Shown piece by piece: positions 1 to 7,603 of a stretch of DNA of 23,821 bases. The stretch is from contig CAMLGC010000037.1 in assembly GCA_946479505.1 (NCBI GenBank), forward strand, positions 1 through 23,821, written 5' to 3'. The notes below the pieces were generated by a model. The model searched no databases. It was not told where the DNA came from and saw nothing but the letters and a program-made list of their open reading frames with translations. Positions within the stretch are counted from its first letter, which is position 1. Each line of letters begins with the position of its first letter. A program made the translations under genes and the position numbers. The stretch is from an uncultured Sphingomonadaceae bacterium. Lineage in GTDB: Bacteria > Pseudomonadota > Alphaproteobacteria > Sphingomonadales > Sphingomonadaceae.

Positions 1-551
1 AAGATGCCGCACAATTCGCCGTGCGCGCCCGCCTTGGGGCTCATCGCGACGCCGTGCATCCCGGTGAGGTCGATCAGCCAGAAGGCGAGCTCGTTGATAA
101 CGCCCAGCGCGCCCTGCACCGTGTCGACCGGCTGGAGCGGGTGGATGTCCGCGAACCCCGGCAGCCGTGCGATCTTCTCGTTGAGCCGCGGGTTGTGCTT
201 CATCGTGCAGGAGCCCAGCGGGAACAGGCCGAGGTCGATCGCGTAGTTCTGGCGCGACAGGCGCGTGTAGTGGCGCACCGCCTCGGGCTCGGAAAGGCCG
301 GGCAGGCCGATCGGAGCGGTGCGCTCCAAACCACCTAATTTGTGCTCCCGCGACGGCGGGAGCCCAGACTGGGTCCCCGCCTCCGCGGGGACACATTCGC
401 CGTCGAAATCGACGCCCGTCGTCTCCGTCGACCCGATCTCGAAGATCAGCGGCTCTTCGAGCATCAGCGCACGGTTGCCGGTGAAGGTGGCGGCGTCGGC
501 GCTGCCCGCCTGCGGCGCTTCGGGGCGCCAGCCGCTCGCGTTGATGCTCAT
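1..551 (-). CDS. gcvPB: Glycine dehydrogenase (decarboxylating) subunit 2, partial (3' end outside window)
   Basis: This is the C-terminal-half subunit of the split P protein, the PLP enzyme that decarboxylates glycine and passes the aminomethyl group to lipoyl-GcvH. About 183 N-terminal residues are visible; the PLP lysine lies outside the window. Recognisable family segments are [12 protein letters not shown] (29-40), [19 protein letters not shown] (starting near residue 95), [12 protein letters not shown] and [14 protein letters not shown]. The ATG overlaps the gcvPA stop as ATGA, and a GAGGAGG Shine-Dalgarno lies 7 bases upstream, so the two are translationally coupled. Residues about 52-71 are not family sequence: they are the in-frame translation of a palindromic repeat at 341-395, between GVDF and LGGLER. 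The frame stays open throughout, so the gene is probably functional with an extra loop of about 20 residues. Confidence 0.93.
   Translation of the reverse strand, partial: MSINASGWRPEAPQAGSADAATFTGNRALMLEEPLIFEIGSTETTGVDFDGECVPAEAGTQSGLPPSREHKLGGLERTAPIGLPGLSEPEAVRHYTRLSRQNYAIDLGLFPLGSCTMKHNPRLNEKIARLPGFADIHPLQPVDTVQGALGVINELAFWLIDLTGMHGVAMSPKAGAHGELCGI
341..395. repeat. Palindromic repeat inserted in frame within gcvPB
   Basis: The element is two hairpins back to back around a CCCAG-A-CTGGG centre. The left arm is GCTCCC...GGGAGC (344-362) and the right arm is GTCCCC...GGGGAC (373-392). On the gcvPB strand it reads [17 protein letters not shown], the kind of peptide that translated proteobacterial palindromic repeats produce. 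Its reverse complement matches the copy at 7248-7302 at all but 2 of about 55 positions. Confidence 0.85.
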
Positions 552-1906
552 GCCAGCACCTCCTCGAGCGCGGAGACAAAGGTCTCGACGTCCTCCGCGG
601 TGGTGGTTTCGGTGACCGCGACGACGAGGCCGTTTCCAAGATGCTCTTCGCTCGGATAAAGCCGTCCGAGCGACACGCCCGCCAGGATATTACGATCGGC
701 GAGATCGCGCACCACCGGCCGCGCTTCCTGCGACAGTTTCAGCGTGAACTCGTTGAAGAAGCGCGGCGTCACCAATTCGACGCCGGGCACCTGCGCAAGC
801 CGCTCGGCCGCCGCGACCGCACCCTGGTGATTGGCCATCGCCAGCCGCCGCAGCCCCGCCTCGCCAAGCAGCGTCATGTGGATCGAGAAGGCCAGCGCGC
901 ACAGGCCGGAATTGGTGCAGATGTTGCTCGTCGCCTTCTCGCGCCGGATATGCTGCTCGCGCGTCGAGAGCGTCAGCACGAACCCGCGCTTGCCGTCCGC
1001 GTCGACGGTCTCGCCGCACAGGCGCCCCGGCATCTGGCGCACGTACTTCTGCTTGCACCCGAACAGCCCCACGTACGGCCCGCCGAACTGCAAGCCGACG
1101 CCGATCGACTGCCCCTCGCCGACGACGATATCGGCATCCATCTCGCCGGGCGATTTGAGCGCGCCCAGCGCCACCGGCTCGGTGACGACCGCGACCAGCA
1201 GCGCCTTTTTTGCGTGGCACGCTGCCGCGAGCTCGGACAGGTCGCCGATCCGGCCGAGAATGTCGGGATATTGCACCACGACGCACGAGGTGTCGTCGTC
1301 GATCCGGTCGATCAGCGCGGCGGTGTCGGGCTCGGCGTCGAGGCTCGGCACGCGGGTTTCGAGCACGTCGCCGGTGAACTTCGCCATCGTGTTGGCGACC
1401 GACACGTAATGCGGGTGCAGCCCCGACGACAGGATCGCCTTGGCGCGCCTGGTGATCCGCCGCGCCATCCCGATCGCCTCCCAGCACGCGGTCGAGCCGT
1501 CGTACATCGAGGCGTTCGCCACGTCGGTGCCGAGCAGCCGCGCGACCTGCGTCTGGAACTCGAACAGCATCTGGAGCGTGCCCTGCGCGATCTCGGGCTG
1601 ATAGGGCGTGTAGGCGGTAAGGAACTCGCCGCGCTGGATGAGGTGATCGACCGAGGCGGGCACGTGATGCCGATACGCGCCGGCGCCGAGGAAGAAGGGC
1701 ACCTCGCCCGCAACCATGTTCTGCCGCGCGAGCTTGGCCATGTGCCGCTCCACCGCAAGCTCGCTCGCATGGGCAGGCAGGCCATCGATCGGGCCGGAGA
1801 GCCGGGCATGCTCGGGCACGTCGACGAACAGGTCGTCGATCGTGGACGTGCCGATCAGGCCGAGCATCGCCGTGCGGTCATCGGGAGTAAGGGGCAGGTA
1901 GCGCAT
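548..1906 (-). CDS. gcvPA: Glycine dehydrogenase (decarboxylating) subunit 1
   Basis: This is the N-terminal-half subunit of the split glycine cleavage P protein, 452 residues, the usual length. It works with GcvPB as a heterotetramer that decarboxylates glycine. Family segments include the start [46 protein letters not shown], and [14 protein letters not shown] near residue 325. The start was set at the ATG at 1906, where this conserved N-terminus begins. A GGAG sits 8 bases upstream (1915-1918). The same frame stays open upstream to about 2020, but that stretch is translated repeat, not protein. It is third in the gcvT-gcvH-gcvPA-gcvPB operon. It is the only gene not overlapping its upstream neighbour, because a repeat element of about 115 bases fills the 130-base gap. 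Confidence 0.95.
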   Translation of the reverse strand: MRYLPLTPDDRTAMLGLIGTSTIDDLFVDVPEHARLSGPIDGLPAHASELAVERHMAKLARQNMVAGEVPFFLGAGAYRHHVPASVDHLIQRGEFLTAYTPYQPEIAQGTLQMLFEFQTQVARLLGTDVANASMYDGSTACWEAIGMARRITRRAKAILSSGLHPHYVSVANTMAKFTGDVLETRVPSLDAEPDTAALIDRIDDDTSCVVVQYPDILGRIGDLSELAAACHAKKALLVAVVTEPVALGALKSPGEMDADIVVGEGQSIGVGLQFGGPYVGLFGCKQKYVRQMPGRLCGETVDADGKRGFVLTLSTREQHIRREKATSNICTNSGLCALAFSIHMTLLGEAGLRRLAMANHQGAVAAAERLAQVPGVELVTPRFFNEFTLKLSQEARPVVRDLADRNILAGVSLGRLYPSEEHLGNGLVVAVTETTTAEDVETFVSALEEVLA

Positions 1907-1916
1907 TCGAATCACT

Positions 1917-2031
1917 CCCCCCCTCCCGAAGCGGGAGGGGGTCGGGGGGTGGGCGCCCGGCCGAATCGCGGGCGATATCGTTGGAGGAAAGCGCGAGCCT
2001 ACCCCCGGCCCCTCCCGCACGCGGGAGGGGA
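1917..2031. repeat. Composite palindromic repeat between gcvH and gcvPA
   Basis: Each end is a hairpin: CCCCTCCCG-AAG-CGGGAGGGG (stem and loop within 1920-1940) and CCCCTCCCG-CACG-CGGGAGGGG (2009-2030). The two ends are inverted copies of each other and extend into G-rich flanks (GTCGGGGGGTGGG on one side, CCTACCCCCGGC on the other). Between them lie about 45 unrelated bases. It belongs to a different family from the repeats in gcvPB and glyS. Its outer edge abuts and partly overlaps the gcvPA Shine-Dalgarno. No T-tract follows either hairpin, so it is not a classical terminator, though RNA stem-loops here could affect processing or relative expression of the flanking genes. Confidence 0.8.
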
Positions 2032-2036
2032 GAAAG

Positions 2037-2408
2037 TCACAACTTCGAGACGAACGCCTCGTAGGCGGCGTCGTCCATCATTCCTTCGAGTTCGCTCGCG
2101 TTCGAGAGCGCGATCTTGAACATCCAGCCGCCGCCCTCGGCATCGTCGTTGACGAGACCGGGCGTGTCCGAAAGATCGCCATTGCCTTCGATCACTGTCC
2201 CCGACACCGGCGAATAGACGTCAGACGCGGCCTTGACCGATTCGACCACCGCCGCCTCGTCGCCCTTGGCGAGCTGCTTGCCGTCGTCGGGCACCTCGAC
2301 GAACACGATGTCGCCCAACTGGCCCTGCGCATAGTCGGTGATGCCCACGGTGCCGGTGTCGCCATCGACATCGACCCATTCGTGATCCTCGGTGAAGTAA
2401 CGGCTCAT
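2037..2408 (-). CDS. gcvH: Glycine cleavage system H protein (lipoyl carrier)
   Basis: This 123-residue protein has the usual H-protein length. It carries the aminomethyl group from the P protein to the T protein on a lipoyl arm. The lipoylation motif is ESVKAASD with Lys59; upstream are FTEDHEWV and [19 protein letters not shown], and the GWMFKI stretch near residue 104 is also typical. Its ATG overlaps the gcvT stop codon as ATGA. A GAGGAG Shine-Dalgarno lies 7 bases before the ATG inside the gcvT 3' end, so translation is likely coupled. Downstream the operon continues to gcvPA across a repeat. Confidence 0.97.
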   Translation of the reverse strand: MSRYFTEDHEWVDVDGDTGTVGITDYAQGQLGDIVFVEVPDDGKQLAKGDEAAVVESVKAASDVYSPVSGTVIEGNGDLSDTPGLVNDDAEGGGWMFKIALSNASELEGMMDDAAYEAFVSKL

Positions 2409-3610
2409 TTCGCTGCTCCTCGGAAGTAGCGGTGGGGAACGAAGGGCATCGGCGCGACGGTCGCGTGGTGAACCTTGCCGCGCTGCGCGAGCGTGATCGT
2501 GGTGCCGGGCTCGGCCATCGCCACGGGCACATAGGCCATCGCGATCGGGCTCCCGAGCGTCGGCGCGAACCCGCCCGAGGTGATCTTGCCGACCTCGCTG
2601 CCCTCGGCATCGACCACCGCGGCGCCCTCGCGCACCGGTTGGCGGCCCTCGACGACCAGGCCGACGCGGCGGACGATCGGCCCATTCTCGCGCTCGATCA
2701 GGATGCGCTCCGCGCCCGGAAAATTGGCTTCCTCGCGCCGCCGCTTGCTGGCGACGGCGAAGCCCAGCGCCGCCATGATCGGCGTCGTCTCGGCGTCGAG
2801 ATCGTGGCCGTAGAGCGGCAGGTCGGCCTCGAGCCGCAGCGAATCGCGCGCGCCGAGGCCGATCGGCTTGACCTCGGGCTGCGCGACCAGCGCATCGGCC
2901 AGCGCCTCGGCCGAAGCGGCAGGCACCGAAATCTCGAACCCGTCCTCGCCGGTATAGCCCGATCGGCTGATCCACAGCGGCACGCCGTTCCACTCGAATC
3001 GCCCGCCCTTCATGAACACGAGGTCGGTGACGCCGGGCACCAGCCGCGCCAGCGCTTCGACCGCCTTGGGGCCTTGCAGCGCGAGCAGCGCCTGTTCGTC
3101 CATGTGGTTGAGCGTGATCTCGTCCGGCAGATGATCGCGCAGATGGCCGATGTCGTCGTATTTCACCGCGCCGTTGACGACCATGTAGATGCTGTCGTCG
3201 TCCCACCGCGTCAGCATCAGGTCATCGAGGATGCCGCCATTCTCGGCGAGCAGCAGCGAGTATTTCTGGGCGTTGGGCTTCAATCCCTTCACGTCCGCCG
3301 GGATCAGCGCCTCGAGCGCGTCGTCGAGCCCTTCGCCCGCCAGATGGAGCTGGCCCATATGGCTGACATCGAACAGCCCGGCCTGCTCGCGCACCCAGAG
3401 GTGCTCGGCCATGATGCCTTCGTACTGGACCGGCATCTGATAGCCCGCGAACGGCACCATCCGCCCGCCATGCACGCGATGCCACGCGTCGAGCGGCAGC
3501 GTCTCGGGTTCGGGCGTCGCGCCCTCGCCGCCGTCGGGATCGCCCGAATAGGGCGTGCCGCGGGCCTGCGTGAACTCGTCGGTGGGGCCGTTATGGACGT
3601 CTCGGCTCAT
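2405..3610 (-). CDS. gcvT: Aminomethyltransferase (glycine cleavage T protein)
   Basis: GcvT releases ammonia from aminomethyl-lipoyl-GcvH and transfers the one-carbon unit to tetrahydrofolate. Family segments are [52 protein letters not shown] and [20 protein letters not shown]. The product is 401 residues from the ATG at 3610, which has a GGAG about 8 bases upstream. A TTG 18 bases further upstream is possible but less likely. About 43 residues of low-complexity Gly/Glu/Pro-rich sequence precede the conserved LPLDAWH, longer than many GcvT proteins. It is first in the operon, directly behind a tandem glycine riboswitch, so expression should rise with glycine. Confidence 0.96.
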   Translation of the reverse strand: MSRDVHNGPTDEFTQARGTPYSGDPDGGEGATPEPETLPLDAWHRVHGGRMVPFAGYQMPVQYEGIMAEHLWVREQAGLFDVSHMGQLHLAGEGLDDALEALIPADVKGLKPNAQKYSLLLAENGGILDDLMLTRWDDDSIYMVVNGAVKYDDIGHLRDHLPDEITLNHMDEQALLALQGPKAVEALARLVPGVTDLVFMKGGRFEWNGVPLWISRSGYTGEDGFEISVPAASAEALADALVAQPEVKPIGLGARDSLRLEADLPLYGHDLDAETTPIMAALGFAVASKRRREEANFPGAERILIERENGPIVRRVGLVVEGRQPVREGAAVVDAEGSEVGKITSGGFAPTLGSPIAMAYVPVAMAEPGTTITLAQRGKVHHATVAPMPFVPHRYFRGAAK

Positions 3611-3674
3611 CGGGCACTCCGTTCGCAAGGAAACGACAGCCTGAACGCTCGTGCGAGCGACTCAGCCCACCGCC

Positions 3675-3862
3675 CCCTCTGTCACGGAACCTGAGAGCTT
3701 CACCGGCCGCCACGGGCCGGCTTACCCCGTCGGTGGCCCCGGACCCGGTCCGGAGCGCTTTCCAGAGTGTCGAATCGACGCGCGCGGTCTCTTGTGCCTG
3801 AGAGATTCCGGGGCGGTTGCTCCTTCGGCGGGTCCGGCGGACCGGACCACTCTCCCGCGCGT
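3675..3862 (-). ncRNA. Tandem glycine riboswitch upstream of gcvT
   Basis: Two glycine aptamers lie head to tail on the minus strand. Aptamer I (3862 down to about 3778) has GGGAGAG, then CCGCCGAAGGAGCAA, then AATCTCTCAGGCA, closed by a P1 helix pairing ACGCGCGG with CCGCGCGT. Aptamer II (about 3770 down to 3675) has CTCTGGAAAGCGCTCCGGA, then CACCGACGGGGTAAGC, then GAAGCTCTCAGGTTCCGTGA, closed by CTCTG with CAGAG. These are the conserved cores of the glycine riboswitch class, and the short linker fits the cooperative tandem form. The 65 bases to the gcvT ATG include a perfect CGCTCG/CGAGCG hairpin (3646-3659), a candidate part of the expression platform. No T-tract is visible, so control is more likely translational, which is inference. 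Confidence 0.93.
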
Positions 3863-3894
3863 GCCCATGCCGGTCGCCCGCCATCGACCCCGCC

Positions 3895-3923
3895 GCTCTG
3901 ACGCAGGCCGCGGGGGGAGTCAA
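3895..3923 (-). promoter_or_regulatory. Candidate promoter of the gcv operon
   Basis: On the minus strand a TTGACT (-35-like, 3918-3923) is followed after 17 bases by CAGAGC (3895-3900), a poor -10 match. It lies about 33 bases before the first riboswitch aptamer, the right place for the operon's transcription start. The -35 is convincing and the -10 is weak. Confidence 0.35.
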
Positions 3924-3933
3924 TCGGGTGCGA

Positions 3934-4569
3934 TCACCGCGTCAGGTTGTATTTGAGCTGGTCCTCGGTGAGCTGGAAGCCGACCAAAGCCTCGAAGCTC
4001 GCGCGGAGCACGGCCTCGCGCACGTCGGGCTGCGAAAGCGGGTCGATCGCGGCGTCGACATCCCCCGGCTTGCGCTTGCGGGTGATTTCCTCGCGAATGG
4101 CGTCGGGAAGCGTCGCCGCGGCGCGGTTCACATAGGCGGTCGCCTGGCCACGCGTCTCGGCGCGCACCGCGCCCGCATCGAAATGGACCGCAACGTTGCC
4201 GACCCGCTTGGCGACGACGGCGGTGCCGCCGTTCACCACGGTGATGAAATAGGGCAAGGTCACGTCGCGCGCGGGCCCCGCGTCGCGGCGCTGGGCATAA
4301 ACGTCGAACGTCACGGTGGTGACGACGTCGGCAGTCGCATCGGTGCAGGTCGAGCGCACGTTCGTCATCACCGCGGTCACGTCGAGCGCGCTCGCATCGT
4401 GGCTCGTCGCGGGGTCGAACAGCGTGATGTCGCCGGTCCCCGCGGGAATGCCGACGACGGGGCAGGCGGTGCGCACGGCGGTGATGCCGCCGGTGGTGAT
4501 CTCTCCCGATCGGGCGCAGCCGGCGGCGATCAGGATGAAGGCGAACGGGGCAAGATGGCGGAGTTTCAC
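3934..4569 (-). CDS. Uncharacterised lipoprotein
   Basis: No function is recognised. The predicted 211-residue product begins with a short charged stretch, a hydrophobic segment and a lipobox ending IAAGC (Cys18), so it is probably an outer or inner membrane lipoprotein. The rest is soluble and beta-rich in look (TADVVTTVTFDVYAQRRD, VTLPYFITVVNGGTAVV), with a charged C-terminal region (REEITRKRKPGDVDAAIDPL). The start was set at a GTG because the lipoprotein signal begins there; upstream in-frame codons add a basic stretch unlike a signal peptide. An AGAAGG lies about 11 bases before it, a rather long spacing. The gene is divergent from ispH and separated from the gcv riboswitch by about 70 bases, and appears to be transcribed alone. 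Confidence 0.75.
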   Translation of the reverse strand: MKLRHLAPFAFILIAAGCARSGEITTGGITAVRTACPVVGIPAGTGDITLFDPATSHDASALDVTAVMTNVRSTCTDATADVVTTVTFDVYAQRRDAGPARDVTLPYFITVVNGGTAVVAKRVGNVAVHFDAGAVRAETRGQATAYVNRAAATLPDAIREEITRKRKPGDVDAAIDPLSQPDVREAVLRASFEALVGFQLTEDQLKYNLTR

Positions 4570-4687
4570 GGGTAGGCGGACCTTCTCAACTGCGAAGGGC
4601 GGCCGATTGCGCTGGCCCGCCCGGTGAGCACGCTTCATAGGAACCGCCTTTCGCGCGCGCAAGCAATCGCGTAGAGCGCGCCCTGCG

Positions 4688-5641
4688 ATGACCAACACCG
4701 CCAAACCCGTCCTCGAGCTGATGATCGCGGCCCCGCGCGGTTTCTGCGCCGGCGTCGATCGCGCGATCCAGATCGTCGAGCTCGCGCTCAAGAAGCATGG
4801 CGCGCCGGTCTATGTGCGCCACGAGATCGTCCACAACCGCTTCGTCGTCGACAGCCTGAAGGCGAAGGGCGCCGTCTTCGTCGAGGAGCTGGACGACGTG
4901 CCCGATGGCGCACCGGTCGTGTTCTCGGCGCATGGCGTGCCCAAGGCGGTGCCGGCCGAGGCGCAGTCGCGCGGGCTCGATTATCTCGACGCGACCTGCC
5001 CGCTCGTCTCCAAGGTCCACCGCCAGGCCGAGCGGCTGGCTACGGCCGGGCGGCACATCGTCTTCATCGGCCATGCGGGCCATCCCGAGGTGATCGGCAC
5101 CTTCGGGCAGGTGCCCGCCGGATCGATGACGCTCGTCGAAACCGTTGCCGACGCCGAAGCGCTCACCCCCGCGGAGCCGGATAATCTGGCGTTCCTCACG
5201 CAGACGACGCTGTCGGTCGACGACACCGCCGACATCGTCGCCACCTTGCAGCGCCGCTTTCCGTCGATCCAGGCCCCGCGCGGCGAAGACATCTGCTACG
5301 CCACCTCCAACCGCCAGGCGGCGGTGAAGGCGATCGCGGTCTCGTGCGACGCGATGCTCGTCATCGGCGCCCCGAACTCGTCCAATTCGCTGCGCCTCGT
5401 CGAGGTTGCCGAGCGGCAGGGAACGCCGGCGCGGCTGATCCAGCGCGCCGCCGATCTCGATCTCGATTGGCTCGACGGCGTGGAAACGCTCGGGATCAGC
5501 GCCGGCGCGTCGGCGCCCGAGCTGCTGGTGCGCGAGCTGGTCGACCGCCTCGCCGAAAGGTTCGAGATCGTCGAGCGCGAGGTCGAAACCACGCACGAGA
5601 GCATCGCCTTCAAGCTGCCGCGCGGGCTGGAGGCGGCTTAG
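4688..5641 (+). CDS. ispH: 4-hydroxy-3-methylbut-2-enyl diphosphate reductase
   Basis: IspH is the [4Fe-4S] enzyme of the last step of the MEP pathway, reducing HMBPP to IPP and DMAPP. The 317-residue product has the three cluster cysteines: Cys20 in [11 protein letters not shown], Cys104 in [11 protein letters not shown], and Cys203 in [10 protein letters not shown]. Substrate-binding residues are also present: His49 (EIVHNRFVV), His82 (FSAHGVP), His129 and Glu134 (IGHAGHPEV), TQTTLS and PNSSNS. The ATG begins a typical N-terminus; no strong Shine-Dalgarno is visible. It is first of ispH-thrB-rnhA, an order seen in other alphaproteobacteria. A 138-base gap separates it from thrB. Confidence 0.97.
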   Translation: MTNTAKPVLELMIAAPRGFCAGVDRAIQIVELALKKHGAPVYVRHEIVHNRFVVDSLKAKGAVFVEELDDVPDGAPVVFSAHGVPKAVPAEAQSRGLDYLDATCPLVSKVHRQAERLATAGRHIVFIGHAGHPEVIGTFGQVPAGSMTLVETVADAEALTPAEPDNLAFLTQTTLSVDDTADIVATLQRRFPSIQAPRGEDICYATSNRQAAVKAIAVSCDAMLVIGAPNSSNSLRLVEVAERQGTPARLIQRAADLDLDWLDGVETLGISAGASAPELLVRELVDRLAERFEIVEREVETTHESIAFKLPRGLEAA

Positions 5642-5779
5642 GGCTGTCCTACAAGGGCTGTTCGCTGATAAGGACGATCGCGACGCGGCAGACCGTGCCA
5701 AGGGGGAAGGCCGTTCGTGTCGTTTTCCCGGAACTTTCGGAACTTTCGGCGGCCGTGACCGCCGACCACGGGGGCAGCT

Positions 5780-6733
5780 TTGGCAGTCTATACGCACGTC
5801 TCCGCCGAATCGTTGACGGCCTTTCTCGCGCGTTATGACGTTGGCGATCTGGTCTCGGCGAAAGGCATCGCCGAGGGCGTGGAGAACAGCAACTATCTGG
5901 TCGACACCACGCAGGGCCGCTTCATCCTGACGCTCTACGAAAAGCGCGTCTCGGCGGCCGACCTGCCCTTCTTCCTGGCGCTGCTCGATCATCTCGCCGC
6001 GCGCGACAACCCGGTGCCCCCGGCGATTCCCGATCGTGGAGGGCGCGAGATTCAGGAACTCGAGGGGCGCCCTGCCTGCCTCATCAGGTTCCTGCCGGGC
6101 GTGTCGGTGACTCATCCGACGCCCGAGCAGGCGCGAGCGGCGGGCGCGGCGATGGCGCGAATGCACCTGTCGTTTGCTGATTTCGCGCTCGAACGCCCCA
6201 ATGCGCTCGGAGTGGAAGAATGGCCGCGCCTGCTCGACCGGTGCGGCGATGATCTCGATTCCATCGCAACCGGCCTCGGACTTCGACTTCGGGGAGCGCT
6301 GGCCAGCGTGCTCGGCCATTGGCCACGCGATCTTCCATATTCGGCGATCCATGCCGATCTTTTCCCCGACAACGTGCTGATGCGCGGCGACACGGTGACG
6401 GGCCTGATCGATTTCTATTTCGCCTGCACCGATATCCGCGCCTACGACCTCGCGGTGATGCACTCGGCCTGGGCGTTCGATAATGACGGCGCTCCCGCCG
6501 ATCCGGCGGTGGGGCGCGCGCTGGTCGCGGGCTACGATTCGGTGCTGCCGCTCAGTGCCGAGGAACGCACGGCGCTGCCCGTTCTCGCCCGGGGCGCGTG
6601 CATCCGTTTCGCGCTGACTCGCGCCTGGGATTGGCTCAATACGCCGGCGGACGCGCTCGTCACGCGCAAGGACCCGCTCGCTTATGCGCGGCGGCTCGAT
6701 TGGTATGACGACAACCCGCAGGCCTTCGCCTGA
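5780..6733 (+). CDS. thrB: Homoserine kinase (APH-fold type)
   Basis: ThrB phosphorylates homoserine for threonine synthesis. The 317-residue protein is of the aminoglycoside-phosphotransferase-like family, not the GHMP-kinase type of enterics. Key segments are [15 protein letters not shown] (nucleotide-binding loop, 29-43), the catalytic HADLFPDN (191-198, with Asp193 the expected base), and the metal-binding IDFYFACTD (Asp211). The start is the TTG at 5780, preceded by a GGGGGCAG Shine-Dalgarno and giving the family N-terminus AVYTHVS. Its TGA shares one base with the rnhA ATG. The upstream 138 bases contain a perfect 9-base tandem repeat (CGGAACTTT twice, 5729-5746) and a small GGCGG/CCGCC hairpin near 5749-5764. 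Confidence 0.96.
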   Translation: MAVYTHVSAESLTAFLARYDVGDLVSAKGIAEGVENSNYLVDTTQGRFILTLYEKRVSAADLPFFLALLDHLAARDNPVPPAIPDRGGREIQELEGRPACLIRFLPGVSVTHPTPEQARAAGAAMARMHLSFADFALERPNALGVEEWPRLLDRCGDDLDSIATGLGLRLRGALASVLGHWPRDLPYSAIHADLFPDNVLMRGDTVTGLIDFYFACTDIRAYDLAVMHSAWAFDNDGAPADPAVGRALVAGYDSVLPLSAEERTALPVLARGACIRFALTRAWDWLNTPADALVTRKDPLAYARRLDWYDDNPQAFA

Positions 6734-7179
6734 TGGAGCTGTCGCATGTCGAGATCGCCACCGACGGCGCGTGCAAGGGCAATCCCGGCCCCGGCGGCTG
6801 GGGCGCGGTGATCCGCTCCGGACGACACGAAAAGGATCTGTCCGGCGGCACGCCCGAGACGACCAACAACCGGATGGAGCTCACCGCGGTGATCGAAGCG
6901 CTCAACGCGCTCAAGCGCCCGTGCCGCGTCACGCTCTCGACCGACAGCCGCTACGTGATGGACGGGCTCACCAAGTGGATCCACGGCTGGCGCAGGAACG
7001 GCTGGAAGACCGCGGCGAAAAAACCGGTCAAGAATGCCGACCTCTGGCAGGCGCTCGTCACCGCCGCCGAGCGCCACCGCATCGAATGGGTATGGGTCAA
7101 GGGCCATGCCGGCCACCCCGACAACGAACGCGCCGACCGCCTCGCGAGCGACGCCGCCAAAACAGGCGCGCGCGCCTAG
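6733..7179 (+). CDS. rnhA: Ribonuclease HI
   Basis: RNase HI degrades the RNA strand of RNA-DNA hybrids. The 148-residue length is normal. The catalytic carboxylates are visible: Asp11 in [15 protein letters not shown], Glu49 in NNRMELTAV, Asp71 in STDSRYV and Asp135 in NERADRLA, with the loop His125 in [11 protein letters not shown]. The basic handle region is present ([17 protein letters not shown]). The start overlaps the thrB stop by one base, so it is co-transcribed and probably coupled. An imperfect hairpin without a T-tract follows the stop (about 7181-7204). Confidence 0.97.
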   Translation: MELSHVEIATDGACKGNPGPGGWGAVIRSGRHEKDLSGGTPETTNNRMELTAVIEALNALKRPCRVTLSTDSRYVMDGLTKWIHGWRRNGWKTAAKKPVKNADLWQALVTAAERHRIEWVWVKGHAGHPDNERADRLASDAAKTGARA

Positions 7180-7603
7180 CGCCGCAAGCGCCTTCTTGCT
7201 CGGCACCGAAGCGAAATGGGCATCATTCGTTCCAGACGTAAATCCTTTGTGTCCCCGCGAAGGCGGGGACCCAGTCTGGGCTCCCGCCTTCGCGGGAGCA
7301 CAACGGGGGAGCCAGGCGTCCACGGACCGCCGCACGAATCACCTATACGAATGGGATGGCAACCAAGCCCGACACCCCCTGTTTGTTCTTTTTGCTGTCC
7401 TACAACCCCGCATGCGTGCCATGGTCCACACCGCTCTTTGATCCGGTTGATCTACGCGTGTCGGCAGCTCTGCCGCCCGAACGGCTGTGCCCGCTTGGGT
7501 GCGGCGATCGGGAGAGGGAAGTAAGGGGGGACGTGCCGCTGCGTTCGCTGCGTTCCGCGCTTGCAGACGTTGGGGCGGGAGGGCCACCCCACCGCATCAC
7601 GGC
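7180..7603. other. Intergenic region between rnhA and the GH92 gene (convergent)
   Basis: This is 424 bases with no gene I can support. It contains an imperfect hairpin after rnhA (about 7181-7204), a palindromic repeat (7248-7302), and a short T-rich stretch (TTTGTTCTTTTTG, 7381-7393). It also has a 9-base tandem repeat GCTGCGTTC within about 7535-7555, and a TGGGG/CCCCA stem near 7570-7590 that could end transcription of the minus-strand GH92 gene. Short open frames on both strands here have no recognisable protein features. Confidence 0.5.
7248..7302. repeat. Palindromic repeat, intergenic copy after rnhA
   Basis: Two hairpins, GTCCCCGC-GAAG-GCGGGGAC and GCTCCCGC-CTTC-GCGGGAGC, flank a CCCAG-T-CTGGG centre. 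The sequence equals the reverse complement of the repeat inside gcvPB (341-395) apart from two single-base differences. Both arms here are fully paired, whereas the gcvPB copy has one mismatch in each arm. Confidence 0.85.

Noticed and set aside
1907..2020. Upstream in-frame extension of gcvPA
   Set aside because: The frame is open, but the sequence is the translated palindromic repeat. The conserved P-protein N-terminus and a good Shine-Dalgarno place the start at 1906.
1917..2031. The repeats read as Rho-independent terminators
   Set aside because: None is followed by a T-tract, and they lie inside operons or inside open reading frames.
5729..5757. GGAAC motifs as an EcfG-type stress promoter
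   Set aside because: The expected CGTT at 16-17 bases after GGAAC is absent. The nearest CGTG is at 19 bases.
4586..6463. Minus-strand open frame of about 625 codons across ispH and thrB
   Set aside because: It is the antisense shadow of two well-supported plus-strand enzymes.
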